Of a stretch of DNA of 64,000 nt, positions 44,321 to 53,858 are shown piece by piece. Position numbers and translations under genes: made by a program. The notes under the pieces are model-generated. The model saw only the letters and a program-made list of their open reading frames with translations. It made no database searches and was not told the origin of the DNA. Location of the stretch: positions 1 to 64,000 of the forward strand of contig UREE01000004.1 in the NCBI GenBank assembly GCA_900546825.1, read 5' to 3'. Numbering within the stretch: the first letter of the stretch is position 1; every line of letters begins with the position of its first letter. This DNA is from an uncultured Collinsella sp. (lineage in GTDB: Bacteria > Actinomycetota > Coriobacteriia > Coriobacteriales > Coriobacteriaceae).

Positions 44321-45118
44321 ATGGATTTTACGGTCGAGAATGCGGGCACCACGATTGCCTGTCGCGAATATGCCGGCCCGGATGTGTCGCCTGATACTCC
44401 TGCCTTGGTGTGCGTGCACGGCGCTTGTGTTGACGGCGTCTTTTTTGACGGTATCGCCCGCGAGCTCGCCTGTGACTACCGCGTCATTGCCTACGACCGC
44501 CGCGGCTGTGGTGGCAGCAGCGAAGCGGCAGACGGCAGCTATGATCTTGCCGCTCAGGCCGCCGACCTGCAGGCCGTGATCGAACACGTTGGCGCTCCGA
44601 CAAATGTGCTTGCGCACAGCGCCGGTACGTTGGTGGCGCTGGAGCTTCTTCGCACTGAACCCCATCTCGTCGCCCGTGCGATTCTGCATGAGCCGGCTGT
44701 GTCGGCCGAAGGCGTCGGCATGGGCGCAGCTCCGGTTTTGCTCGATATGATTGCGGCTGGAAAGGTTTCAAGGGCGCTCCGGCTTTTCTTGGGAGCCCTC
44801 GGCGACTTGGACCCCGAGGCTCCTGGAACGACCGAGGCAGAAGCCAAGCATGCCCTGCGCAACGGCCGCAGTTTCATGGCAAACGAATACGGGATTACTA
44901 TGACCTGCGTTCCCGATTGGGATAGCGTTCGCGCGTCGAAAACGGTGGCCGCCGTGCTCCTAGGCGAGCTCTCGATTGGCACGCCCCGCGAGGCTGGCAC
45001 GCGAGCGGCTGCCGAATATCTCGATTGCCCTCTCGTGACGATCCCGGGCGCGCATAACGGTCTGCGCGATCGCCCGGCAGCGGCTGCCCGGGCTGTCCGT
45101 GGCATCCTGGGGCTCTAG
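44321..45118 (+). CDS. Alpha/beta-fold hydrolase
   Basis: The 265-residue protein has the oxyanion region VCVHGACVDG, the nucleophile elbow AHSAGT (the usual GHSxG with Ala first), a lid segment with ALRLFLGALGDLDPEA, and a C-terminal catalytic histidine in PGAHNGLRDRP. The substrate is unknown. A ribosome-binding site (GATGGGGG) precedes the ATG. It is divergent from the radical SAM gene; the intergenic contains a GTTAATCTGTTAAC palindrome that could hold an operator. Confidence 0.87.
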   Translation: MDFTVENAGTTIACREYAGPDVSPDTPALVCVHGACVDGVFFDGIARELACDYRVIAYDRRGCGGSSEAADGSYDLAAQAADLQAVIEHVGAPTNVLAHSAGTLVALELLRTEPHLVARAILHEPAVSAEGVGMGAAPVLLDMIAAGKVSRALRLFLGALGDLDPEAPGTTEAEAKHALRNGRSFMANEYGITMTCVPDWDSVRASKTVAAVLLGELSIGTPREAGTRAAAEYLDCPLVTIPGAHNGLRDRPAAAARAVRGILGL

Positions 45119-45329
45119 CATCCGCAATAGCCAAAGCAGGCTTCATCCGCAAACGTTTCGGCCGTATTAACAAACGTGCTCAAAACCTCGCGTCTGCGGC
45201 TTCAATCGCGCCGTCTGCCAACTCATAAGAATGTGGCAGCATTCACGTGCTTACCTGCATCGGCAAGGTGTTACCCTTGTAACATTTGGAACCCACCGCT
45301 ACCATGCGAAACTATCGAAAGGGCCCCAT

Positions 45330-47210
45330 ATGCTCAATAATCACGAGGTCAATCTAACCGACGAGGAGGCTGCCGCCGAGGTCGCCCGTGTCGCGAAGAC
45401 CTACCCCGTGGTGCGTTTGCTGTCGGCCGATCAGATTAAGAGTGAGCCTAACTGCCTGCTCGCCGGTGATCGGTGTCCTTGTCTGCGTCAGTCAAGTCTT
45501 GAGGCTTTGGCAGACTCCGATGAGGTGTCGGAGCAACTGCTCAATGATGGCACTGAGTACCGCGCCCGTCTACGCCCTTTGAAGGTCGAGGGCGAGCCTC
45601 ACGTCTTGCTGATGGTGCGTCCGATCGATGAGCAAGAGGCCGCAGAAGAGGACCTTGTCTACACCGACGTGCTGACGAATGTGCGCAATCGCCGATATTA
45701 CGAGGAAAAGCTCCGTAGCACCCGCGTGAATGCCGGCGTTGCGGTGATCGACCTTGATGATTTTAGGGTCTTCAACGATACGTGTGGCCGTCATGCCGGC
45801 GACCTTGCGCTCGGTGCTGTGGCGACAGCCATACGCAGCGGAATCCGTTCGACTGACGAGCTTGTGCGCTATGGCTGCGACAAGTTTGTGGTTGTCATGC
45901 CCAATATTCCCTCCGATGACTTCACCCGTCGCCTGCATCAGGTGTCCGATGCCGTTCATTCCACGATTATTCCGGGCCATGAGTACGTGAGCTTGACGGC
46001 ATGTGTTGGTGGCGTTCGCATTCATGGCGAGACGGTCGATGAGGGCGTTGGCCGCGCTGCTCAGTTACTGAGCCGCGCTAAGGCAAAAGCCGGTACGGTC
46101 GTGACCGATGCCGATTCCATCGAGGCCTTCCAAAGCGAAAAGCCTTTGGTGCTTATCGCCGATGACTCCGAGATGAACCGAGCCATTCTCAGCGAGATGC
46201 TCAAGGACGAGCATTGCATCCTCGAGGCCGATAACGGTCGTGCGGCGCTCGACATGGTCGACCGCTATGGCGATGAGTTGTCGCTCGTGCTGCTGGACAT
46301 TGTGATGCCGGGCATAAGCGGCTTTGAGGTGCTGGCCGATCTGTCGCGCCGATCGGGTATCGATAATCTGCCTGTCATCATGATTTCGAGCGAAGATTCC
46401 GATGATGCGGTTCTGCGCGCGTACGAGCTGGGCGCCTCGGACTATATCAACCGCCCGTTTGACTCCCGTGTCGTGCGCCGCCGCGTAAGCAACACCATCC
46501 GCCTGTACGCCAAACAGCGCCGCCTGACGAACCTGCTGTCCCAACAGTACAACGAGCGCGTCAAGAACAGTCGCATGCTCATCGACATCATGGCCGGCGT
46601 CATGGAGCTTCGCAACGGCGAGAGCGGTAGGCACGTTACGAACATCGAAAAGCTGACCGAGCTGCTGCTTGGCTATCTGGTCCAGCGTAGCGGCACGATC
46701 TCCCTCGACAATGAGGAACGCTCCACGATCGCCCTGGCTTCGGCGCTGCACGATATCGGCAAGATGTCGATTGACGATGCGATCCTCAACAAGCCCGGGC
46801 GCCTCACGCCCGAGGAATTCGAGATTATGAAGACGCATACCACGATTGGCGCCAACATGCTGCTCGAGCTGGGCAGCCATCACGCCGGCAATGCGCTTAT
46901 GGAATATGCGTACCAGATTGCGCGTTGGCATCACGAGCGCTGGGACGGCAAGGGTTATCCCGATGGCCTTAAGGGCGACGAAATTCCCATCGCCGCGCAG
47001 GTGGTTTCGGTGGCTGACGTGTACGATGCACTGACGAGCGTGCGCGTGTACAAGGACGCTATCCCGCACGAGGAGGCGATCCAGATGATCCTGGACGGTA
47101 AGTGCGGCACCTTTAACCCGCTGCTGCTCGATTGCCTGCTCGAGGTGCAAGACCAAATTGCCGAGACGTTGGCACGCCCCGCCGACGTCGTCGCGTTTCC
47201 CACGATTTAG
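45330..47210 (+). CDS. Degenerate GGDEF - receiver - HD-GYP protein
   Basis: This 626-residue signalling protein has an N-terminal region (~1-105), a GGDEF-like domain (~108-260) whose signature has become GCDKF (182-186), a receiver (~272-390, phospho-acceptor Asp323 in LVLLDIVMPG), and an HD-GYP domain (~415-600) with HDIGK (His474, Asp475) and HHERWDGKGYPDGLKGDEIP. The cyclase signature lacks its Gly and Glu, so cyclic di-GMP synthesis is unlikely, whereas the HD-GYP phosphodiesterase looks intact. The start is ATG 45330 with AAAGGG upstream. The Hpt-domain gene follows by 24 bp, giving a likely phosphorelay. Confidence 0.92.
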   Translation: MLNNHEVNLTDEEAAAEVARVAKTYPVVRLLSADQIKSEPNCLLAGDRCPCLRQSSLEALADSDEVSEQLLNDGTEYRARLRPLKVEGEPHVLLMVRPIDEQEAAEEDLVYTDVLTNVRNRRYYEEKLRSTRVNAGVAVIDLDDFRVFNDTCGRHAGDLALGAVATAIRSGIRSTDELVRYGCDKFVVVMPNIPSDDFTRRLHQVSDAVHSTIIPGHEYVSLTACVGGVRIHGETVDEGVGRAAQLLSRAKAKAGTVVTDADSIEAFQSEKPLVLIADDSEMNRAILSEMLKDEHCILEADNGRAALDMVDRYGDELSLVLLDIVMPGISGFEVLADLSRRSGIDNLPVIMISSEDSDDAVLRAYELGASDYINRPFDSRVVRRRVSNTIRLYAKQRRLTNLLSQQYNERVKNSRMLIDIMAGVMELRNGESGRHVTNIEKLTELLLGYLVQRSGTISLDNEERSTIALASALHDIGKMSIDDAILNKPGRLTPEEFEIMKTHTTIGANMLLELGSHHAGNALMEYAYQIARWHHERWDGKGYPDGLKGDEIPIAAQVVSVADVYDALTSVRVYKDAIPHEEAIQMILDGKCGTFNPLLLDCLLEVQDQIAETLARPADVVAFPTI

Positions 47211-47234
47211 TTTGACCAAAGGAGTTTTTAATCC

Positions 47235-47591
47235 ATGATTTCCATGCGTGAGGCGTATGAGAAGATCGGCGCTAATTATGACGACGCGTGCGCTCGGCTG
47301 ATGGGCGGGGAAATGCTTGCCCGCTTTGCCCTCAAGTTTTTGGATGACGAGAGCATGGACAAGCTGGAGGCTGCCATGGCGGCAGGAGACGCCGAGAGTG
47401 CGTTTATGGCAGCGCACACGCTCAAGGGCGTGAGCCAGAACCTGGGATTCGATAATCTGTACGAGCCGGCGGTCGTGGTAACCGAAGCGCTGCGCGGCGC
47501 TGATGCCGTTGACGGCGCCCGCGAGGGGATGCATGCGTTGCAGCAGCAATATGCGGCTACGATGTCGGCTCTGCGCGAGGCGGCCGAGTAA
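47235..47591 (+). CDS. Histidine phosphotransfer (Hpt) protein
   Basis: This 118-residue all-helical protein has the phospho-acceptor motif FMAAHTLKGVSQNLGF (His61), the Hpt signature. It would carry a phosphoryl group to or from the receiver of the preceding GGDEF-REC-HD-GYP protein. It has a ribosome-binding site (AAAGGAG). No hybrid sensor kinase is in the window, so the phosphate donor is unknown. Confidence 0.92.
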   Translation: MISMREAYEKIGANYDDACARLMGGEMLARFALKFLDDESMDKLEAAMAAGDAESAFMAAHTLKGVSQNLGFDNLYEPAVVVTEALRGADAVDGAREGMHALQQQYAATMSALREAAE

Positions 47592-47615
47592 GAGGCTGTG
47601 AGCCTTGATGACTAT

Positions 47616-47704
47616 GAGCGTGGATAATCTCCCGTTTTAGGCCCGGTGGCGGCCTCAAAGTGGGAGATTATCCACGCTCGTTCGATACGTGTCCAAAAAT
47701 CCAC
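47616..47704. repeat. Inverted repeat, family A copy 2
   Basis: Perfect 18-bp arms GAGCGTGGATAATCTCCC (47616-47633) and complement (47662-47679). The downstream GTGTCCAAAAATCC matches the other copy's flank in opposite orientation, so the whole ~90-bp unit is shared with 2940-3033. Confidence 0.85.
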
Positions 47705-47821
47705 GCTCACCTCTTCTGATTAGTGAATTGCCTATGCACACTGTCGGGGCTTTCCGCATGCAATCCATATCGTTGTTCGATAAACCGTTCGAATAACGAT
47801 AGAGTCGATGAGGGTGAGTGT

Positions 47822-48382
47822 ATGTCCAACAGCGTTCAGCGTATGGCCAAGGCGGGCGAAAATATCAGGAAGCTCGGTTTTTGCATGGCAGCCGTTTTTG
47901 CAGGGATGCTCGTCGCTTTTGCCGCGTTGGTTGTTTACGTGATCTGGTATGCGGTTGCAAACGTTGCTTCTGTCGATTCTTTCGGTGTCGTGACGCTTCT
48001 CGATGGCGGGTGCATCGTTATCCCAAGCGGACTGTGCATGGCGCTTGTTATGGGTATTTCGCTTGTCGTTCTGTGCGGGATCAGCCGTAACATCTCGCGA
48101 GGCGTCTCGCCCTTTACCAAGACGCATGTGCGGCTTATCCGTGTTCTCGCGCTTGCCTTTGCTGTTAACGCCGCGGTTTCGCTTGTTGGTGCCTATGGAT
48201 CGGTCAATCTCACCATTGGCGGACTGGAGCTTTACATCGTGCCTCATTCCTTCGTTATTGAGATTTGCCAAGGCGCTACCTTTGATGCGGGGTCGTTTAT
48301 CGGCGCAGTTGTCTGTTTATTTATCTCGGCGATCTGGAGTTATGCCTCGCTGCTCCAAGAGCAGTCTGACGAGCTTGTGTAG
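47822..48382 (+). CDS. DUF2975-type membrane protein
   Basis: The 186-residue protein has four predicted membrane helices (~22-46, ~66-88, ~108-128, ~153-173), with NISRGVSPFTKTHVRLIRVLALAFAVNAA in the second half, the DUF2975 pattern. Genes for such proteins are regularly followed by a small XRE regulator, as here (9 bp gap). The function is unknown; a role in sensing envelope stress with its regulator is plausible. The codon use here begins to be less GC-rich. Confidence 0.82.
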   Translation: MSNSVQRMAKAGENIRKLGFCMAAVFAGMLVAFAALVVYVIWYAVANVASVDSFGVVTLLDGGCIVIPSGLCMALVMGISLVVLCGISRNISRGVSPFTKTHVRLIRVLALAFAVNAAVSLVGAYGSVNLTIGGLELYIVPHSFVIEICQGATFDAGSFIGAVVCLFISAIWSYASLLQEQSDELV

Positions 48383-48390
48383 GAGGAAAC

Positions 48391-48720
48391 ATGAGCTATC
48401 TCATCATCGAGCTTGAGACGCAGCTGCTTAAGACCGGAAAGACCAGTGCTGATCTGATTCGGGCGACGGGGCATACTCCGGCTAATATTTCAAAGCTTAG
48501 AAACGGAAAGATAAAAGCTATTCGCCTAAAGACGCTCCTCGATATCTGTGATGAGCTTGATTGTCAACCGGGAGATATTATTCAGCGCGTGAGTGAGAAA
48601 GAGCTTGAGGAGCTTATTGTTGAGCGTGCAAAAAACGTTGTGAGGCAGATGCGGGACGGCGGAGGCAATGAGGCGTCGCTTCCGACATCAGTCTTTGCTG
48701 TCGATTTGAGCGACGAGTAG
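48391..48720 (+). CDS. Small XRE-family regulator
   Basis: This 109-residue protein has a YozG-like HTH (LKTGKTSADLIRATGHTPANISKLRNGKIKAIRLKTLLDICDELDCQPGDII), the usual partner of DUF2975 genes, and a short acidic C-terminal extension. It has AGGAGG 6 nt before ATG 48391 and a strong terminator behind. It probably regulates its own two-gene operon and possibly the ABC genes that follow. Confidence 0.88.
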   Translation: MSYLIIELETQLLKTGKTSADLIRATGHTPANISKLRNGKIKAIRLKTLLDICDELDCQPGDIIQRVSEKELEELIVERAKNVVRQMRDGGGNEASLPTSVFAVDLSDE

Positions 48721-48757
48721 CTTAAGGCGAACAACTAAAACGAAATATCAGCGTGAA

Positions 48758-48790
48758 GGGACCCGTGTCTAACACGGGTTCTTTCTTTTA
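48758..48790 (+). terminator. Intrinsic terminator after the XRE gene
   Basis: ACCCGTGT (48761-48768) pairs with ACACGGGT (48772-48779), followed by TCTTTCTTTT. Confidence 0.88.
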
Positions 48791-48864
48791 GATTATCTTG
48801 GCAAATATGAGTTATCGAAAAACAATAACAACTATGGAAAACGATAAAGTAAAGAAGGAACGAT

Positions 48865-49626
48865 ATGAGCGGTTTTGCTATCAAGCGGAACGGGAGGCCA
48901 ATGAACGCATCGACGATAAGGCTATCAAGGGTGTCAAAGCGCTATGGGAGGCGCCGCGTTTTGCATGACGTTTCCTTCGAGGTGGATCAGTCTGAGCTTT
49001 GCGCCCTTGTTGGTGCAAACGGGGCGGGCAAAAGCACGCTTATTAAAATAGTGCTGGGCCTCTGTGAGCCATCGTCGGGGAGCGTGGAGCTCTTTGGAGG
49101 CAAGTCGAAAAAAGAGCTGAGCTTGATGCGGACGCGTGTCGGCTATGTGCCAGATTCCTGCGGAGCATACCAATCCCTCAGTGCGGCTGAGAATCTTCGG
49201 ATCCGATGTGCGGAATGGGGACTCGATGAGAAACGTGAGGTTCCTCGCGTCTTGGGCCTAGTCGGGCTGGACGTCGATGAGAAAAAGAGCGTGAGCAGTT
49301 TTTCTCTGGGAATGAAACGGCGACTGGATATAGCTACGGCTTTATTGGGCGACACCGACGTACTAATTTTCGATGAGCCGGCAAATGGATTGGATCCGTT
49401 GGGCATCGAGAGTATATGGGCCCTTATCGGTCGATTGAATCGGGAGCAGGGCAAAACCATGCTTATCTCTAGCCACGACTTGGATGAGCTGGCATCGGTT
49501 GCAACAAGCTGCCTGTTTCTTCATGACGGTGAACTGCTAAAAAAGGAATCGATGGACGTCATAAGGGATGAGGCGCCATCCCTAAAAGAGTATTACAGGC
49601 GCTTGATGAAGGCGGTCTCGCTATGA
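48865..49626 (+). CDS. ABC transporter ATP-binding protein, BcrA/lantibiotic-immunity type
   Basis: The 253-residue ATPase has Walker A GANGAGKST, signature FSLGMKRRLDIA and Walker B VLIFDEPANGLDP; the FSLGM signature is typical of the bacitracin/lantibiotic-immunity (BcrA/LanF) group. Two membrane proteins follow in one overlapping operon, matching the LanFEG plan. ATG 48865 has AAGAAGGAA upstream; ATG 48901 is an alternative. The block 48.7-51.2 kb has visibly lower GC than its surroundings. No lanthipeptide gene is nearby. Confidence 0.9.
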   Translation: MSGFAIKRNGRPMNASTIRLSRVSKRYGRRRVLHDVSFEVDQSELCALVGANGAGKSTLIKIVLGLCEPSSGSVELFGGKSKKELSLMRTRVGYVPDSCGAYQSLSAAENLRIRCAEWGLDEKREVPRVLGLVGLDVDEKKSVSSFSLGMKRRLDIATALLGDTDVLIFDEPANGLDPLGIESIWALIGRLNREQGKTMLISSHDLDELASVATSCLFLHDGELLKKESMDVIRDEAPSLKEYYRRLMKAVSL

Positions 49627-50447
49627 AGCGGGCGATCCATCCCATAAAGGCAGATATGATGCGTTTGCACAGGATATTTCCGGCGAAGTTTGGTCTTGCG
49701 CTTATGCTGGCGTTCGGCCTTCTCTTCGGCATCTTTCTAAAAAACGGAACAACGTTGCTCGCCTTTGGCTATGGCGTTTGTGGGGAGGATATTGGTTTCC
49801 TCTGGAATGCAATCGATCCTTCTGCGCCTGATGAGTCCCTTGCGCGCAGCGCTTTTGCCGGTACATCCCTGTTCGTTCCACTCATCGTTTGTTTGGTGCT
49901 TTTACAGGAGCATGGCTATAAAGAGGGGCACCGAATTTCTTCGGCAAGAGGTCTCAACCGCTTTTATGGGGCTCTAGCCCATGCATTTTCGTCTGCTTTA
50001 ATAATTGGCGCAGCGTATAGCGCGCTTTGCCTTCTTCTTTTTGCAATAGCCATAATACGTGGAGGGCATAACTACTCGCACAACATACTAACTGTATTTT
50101 TGCCTGCAATGATAGTCAACGCCGTATTGGTGATATCGGTTGCGCTGGAGACGGTGACCATCTATCGGATAACGGGCAGCGCTGTATTGAGTGGGGCCGT
50201 GGTGATAGTCGGATTTGTCATGAGCTTGACGCTCTACGGAGCCTTCCTTCAGGCACCTATACCATCCTTGCGATGGATCTTCTTCCTTCCGGGGCCGTAC
50301 CTTGGAGTCGGATGTGCCCTTGGGTATAGCGATATGGGGCAGCTGACGCTTCTGGGATATGGCGTGGCAGCCAGCTGTCTATCGGTATTGATTTACGCTC
50401 TCTTGAGCTTTCGCGCTGGGGGTGTGCTCAATGGCTCGTCAGATTAA
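49623..50447 (+). CDS. ABC-2-like permease subunit 1 (immunity-type)
   Basis: This 274-residue membrane protein with about six helices is the first permease of the operon. HRIFPAKFGLALMLAFGLLFGIFLKNG starts the membrane domain and VLLQEHGYKEGHRISSARGLNRFYGALAHAFSSALI is a LanE/G-like cytoplasmic segment and following helix. The start overlaps the ATPase stop by 4 nt (ATGA). Sequence divergence precludes a substrate. It is likely AT-richer imported DNA. Confidence 0.8.
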   Translation: MKRAIHPIKADMMRLHRIFPAKFGLALMLAFGLLFGIFLKNGTTLLAFGYGVCGEDIGFLWNAIDPSAPDESLARSAFAGTSLFVPLIVCLVLLQEHGYKEGHRISSARGLNRFYGALAHAFSSALIIGAAYSALCLLLFAIAIIRGGHNYSHNILTVFLPAMIVNAVLVISVALETVTIYRITGSAVLSGAVVIVGFVMSLTLYGAFLQAPIPSLRWIFFLPGPYLGVGCALGYSDMGQLTLLGYGVAASCLSVLIYALLSFRAGGVLNGSSD

Positions 50448-51249
50448 AAGACTTCTCCAGTCAGAATTGAAGCATGTGAGCAAATGGGCGTACGCCTTAA
50501 TCCTGGTAATTTATGCGTACATGGTGATATTGCAGCTTAATTCTTTCCCGATGTGGTTCTGTAGCCTCCGTGAGAACAGTTTCTTGGGTTTTTTCCCAGA
50601 CCCGACGCTTCGGCTATCGGCGGAGGATGTCCTTCTATTTGGCAATGCAGAGGTTTTTCGCGGTCTGCTGTTCAACGTAGCCCCGTTGGCCCATGCATTG
50701 TTCTTTCCGTTCATCGCGGCTTGCATTGTGCCGCGCTTTGTCAGTTCGGGCTTTGTCGAGGAACCGTGGGGGTTGTCGGAGGCTCGGGGAGGGAAGCGTG
50801 TGTGCGCTATCGTTGCGCGAGTGGTGCTATCTTCTTTTGCCCTTTTGGGCGCGTTTGTCCTGTCGAGTGTCGTTTTGTACTGTCTTAACTGCGCAATCGT
50901 TTCGGATGCTCAGCAGTATTTCAACCTGCATGTATTTTGCTATCGACTTCTTCTGGCGAGTGCCGTCTGTCTTGCATATGTGGTCTCTTGCGTGATCGCT
51001 GTTTCCTATTTTGGGGCCGGCTTCGGTCCGATTGGCATGCTGCTGCTTGTCAACGTCGTAGCGATCTACATACAGATCGGGGCCAATTCCATGCTTCCGC
51101 TTCCAGCCTCGATGCTCATGTGGATTTGCGGCGTGACCCCGTTGGGGAATGGTCAATGCATTTCGATTTTAATTGACTGTCTCATAAACGTAGCAAGCGT
51201 TGTTGCCATTTGCTTTACTGTCGACCGATTGCGGTCGAGATTTCTCTGA
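50431..51249 (+). CDS. ABC-2-like permease subunit 2 (immunity-type)
   Basis: The 272-residue membrane protein has about six helices and the short cytoplasmic segment CIVPRFVSSGFVEEPWGLSEARGGKRVCAIVARVVLSSF, parallel to the one in the preceding permease. It is probably a paralogous second half-permease, as in LanFEG transporters. Its start overlaps the end of the upstream gene by 17 nt; GGGGG precedes ATG 50431. It ends the operon with a GC-rich hairpin beyond. Confidence 0.78.
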   Translation: MARQIKRLLQSELKHVSKWAYALILVIYAYMVILQLNSFPMWFCSLRENSFLGFFPDPTLRLSAEDVLLFGNAEVFRGLLFNVAPLAHALFFPFIAACIVPRFVSSGFVEEPWGLSEARGGKRVCAIVARVVLSSFALLGAFVLSSVVLYCLNCAIVSDAQQYFNLHVFCYRLLLASAVCLAYVVSCVIAVSYFGAGFGPIGMLLLVNVVAIYIQIGANSMLPLPASMLMWICGVTPLGNGQCISILIDCLINVASVVAICFTVDRLRSRFL

Positions 51250-51288
51250 TTGTTTGTGAGGGATAATCATACCGAGCATATCAAATAC

Positions 51289-51326
51289 AGGGGGGGCGGG
51301 CACCGTAGCTGGTGTCCGCCCCCCCT
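51289..51326. terminator. GC-rich hairpin between convergent genes
   Basis: AGGGGGGGCGGGCACC (51289-51304) and GGTGTCCGCCCCCCCT (51311-51326) form a 16-bp stem with one G-T pair and a 6-nt loop. T-runs are weak on both sides. Confidence 0.65.
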
Positions 51327-51360
51327 GGCATGGAAGGTTTAAGCCTGTGTGATTCGCGAG

Positions 51361-52166
51361 CTAGCGAGCCCGCTTAACCTTGGCCGCTGCCTCGACAAAC
51401 GACTTCCACAGGTCAAAGTCGGTCTCGAGCGTCTTCCACGTGTACTCAGGGTGCCATTGCACGCCCAGGCAGAACGGCTGGCCTTCGACTTCGATGCACT
51501 CGGGCACGCCGTCGGTTGCCTTGGCGACCAAGCGCGTGCTTTTACCCAGACGATCGACGCAGCAGTGGTGTGCGGAGTTGGTCTGGATCAGCCTGTGCCC
51601 GCCAACCGCGCGCTCCAGCAGCGAGCCCGGCACGACCTCGACAGGATGCACAGGGTCGTTGAGCACGTGGGTATGGCGCCACTGCGTGCGGCCCTCGCGC
51701 GCGCCCAGGCTCGGCACGTCCATGCACAGGGTGCCGCCGGTGGCGACGTTGAGCAGCTGCGTGCCGCGGCAGGTGGTAAAGAGCGGCTTTTTGGCGCGGA
51801 GTACCTCGTCGACCAGCTTAAACTCAAAACTATCGCGGATTTCGCAGCAGAGGGTGGGGTCGTAGGGTCGATCATCGCCCCAACGTTTGGGATTGACATC
51901 GGGGCCGCCGGGGATGGCGATGCCGTCGGCGATGTCGACGTAATGACGGATGACCTCAATGTCCTCGGTGATGGACATCTGCAGCGGCAGGCCGCCGGCA
52001 GCAAGAATGGCATCGACAAAGACACTTGCGATTTCCTCGTTGGGGGAGAGTGTCTCGCTTAAAAACGGCTTTGCCTCTTCCCAGCGCGGCGCCACCAGGA
52101 TGAGCGGACGGTCGGCGGGGTCGACGTTGACGTGCGGGGTGTATGACGATGAAGTGCGAGTTCCGA

Positions 52167-52170
<4 letters not shown>
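51361..52170 (-). CDS. Gamma-glutamyl-gamma-aminobutyrate hydrolase family (peptidase C26) protein
   Basis: This class I glutamine-amidotransferase-like hydrolase has 269 residues. The nucleophile cysteine is in [16 protein letters not shown] and the catalytic histidine in [24 protein letters not shown] contains the oxyanion-side Gly-rich motif. Family members hydrolyse gamma-glutamyl bonds, for example of gamma-Glu-GABA. It is the last gene of a polar amino-acid ABC operon and its start overlaps the upstream ORF's end. Hydrolysis of an imported gamma-glutamyl or glutamine-like compound is the likely role. Confidence 0.88.
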
Positions 52171-52988
<818 letters not shown>

Positions 52989-53024
52989 GGTGCTCGGCTC
53001 CTTATGACTGGAAATGGTAAAGCG

Positions 53025-53858
53025 TTAGCGGATGATGGTCGCGCCGGTCTTGTGCGAAACGTAGACAGCGGCCTTGTTGATCGCGACGTTGATGAGGATG
53101 TAGATGACCGCGATCACCAGATAGACCGATACGAGCGCGTCGTAGTTGGTGATGAGCACGCGGGCATTTTGCATGAGGTCGGGGTAGCTCACCACATAGG
53201 CGACGGTGGTGTCTTTGACTACGACCACGAGCTGCGAAATCAACGACGGAATGATAAACCGAATCGCCTGGGGCAATACGATTTTAAAGGTGATTTTGGC
53301 CTTGGAGAGACCGAGCGCCTGGGCTGCCTCGACCTGACCACGCGGCACGGCGTTGACGCCGGCGCGGAAGATCTCGGCAAGTACGCCGGCTGCAGCGAGC
53401 GCGACGGGAAGCGTGAGCATCCAAAACGACGGCAGTGAAATCTTGTACTGAGGCAGCACCAAAAAGAAGAAGTAGATGAACAGCAGGCTCGGCACGCCAC
53501 GGAAGAAATCGGTGAGCACGCGGCAGACCAGCTGCAGCGGCTTGATGTCGCTGGTACGGCCGAGCATGAGGGCTAAGCCCAGTACCAGCGCGATGGCGCC
53601 GGCGGTGAGCGCGACCTTTACTGTGCCCTCAAAACCGGCAAGCAGGAACTTCCAGGTGGTGAGGTGCGTAAAGAAGTACCAGTAATGGACCGAAAGCTGG
53701 CCGGTCACATAAAAGCGCTGCAGTACCAGAGCGATGAGCGCGGCCACGGCAACAAGTGAGATGGCGGTGCCGACGCGAATCTTGGCGCGCATCTTGGGGC
53801 CGGGAGCCTCGTAGAGCGCATCGCGCATGGTGAGCGCGGAGGTGGAGCGCTTGCTCAT
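53025..53858 (-). CDS. Polar amino-acid ABC transporter permease 2
   Basis: The 277-residue HisM/GlnP-type permease has an N-terminal extension of ~45 residues before the first helix. The EAA-like motif is ARAGVNAVPRGQVEAAQALGLSKAKITFKIVLPQA (cytoplasmic coupling loop). GVPSLLFIYFFF and the last helices near the C terminus are usual. Its ATG overlaps the preceding permease stop by 4 nt. It pairs with permease 1 to form the importer channel. Confidence 0.92.
   Translation of the reverse strand: MSKRSTSALTMRDALYEAPGPKMRAKIRVGTAISLVAVAALIALVLQRFYVTGQLSVHYWYFFTHLTTWKFLLAGFEGTVKVALTAGAIALVLGLALMLGRTSDIKPLQLVCRVLTDFFRGVPSLLFIYFFFLVLPQYKISLPSFWMLTLPVALAAAGVLAEIFRAGVNAVPRGQVEAAQALGLSKAKITFKIVLPQAIRFIIPSLISQLVVVVKDTTVAYVVSYPDLMQNARVLITNYDALVSVYLVIAVIYILINVAINKAAVYVSHKTGATIIR

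Noticed and set aside
44096..44689. Long N-terminal extension of the radical SAM gene
   Set aside because: It runs antisense through the alpha/beta hydrolase gene, lacks family sequence, and a good ribosome-binding site precedes the internal ATG at 44095.
46065..47549. 494-residue open frame antisense to the HD-GYP and Hpt genes
   Set aside because: It overlaps two motif-rich genes on the other strand and shows no recognisable protein.
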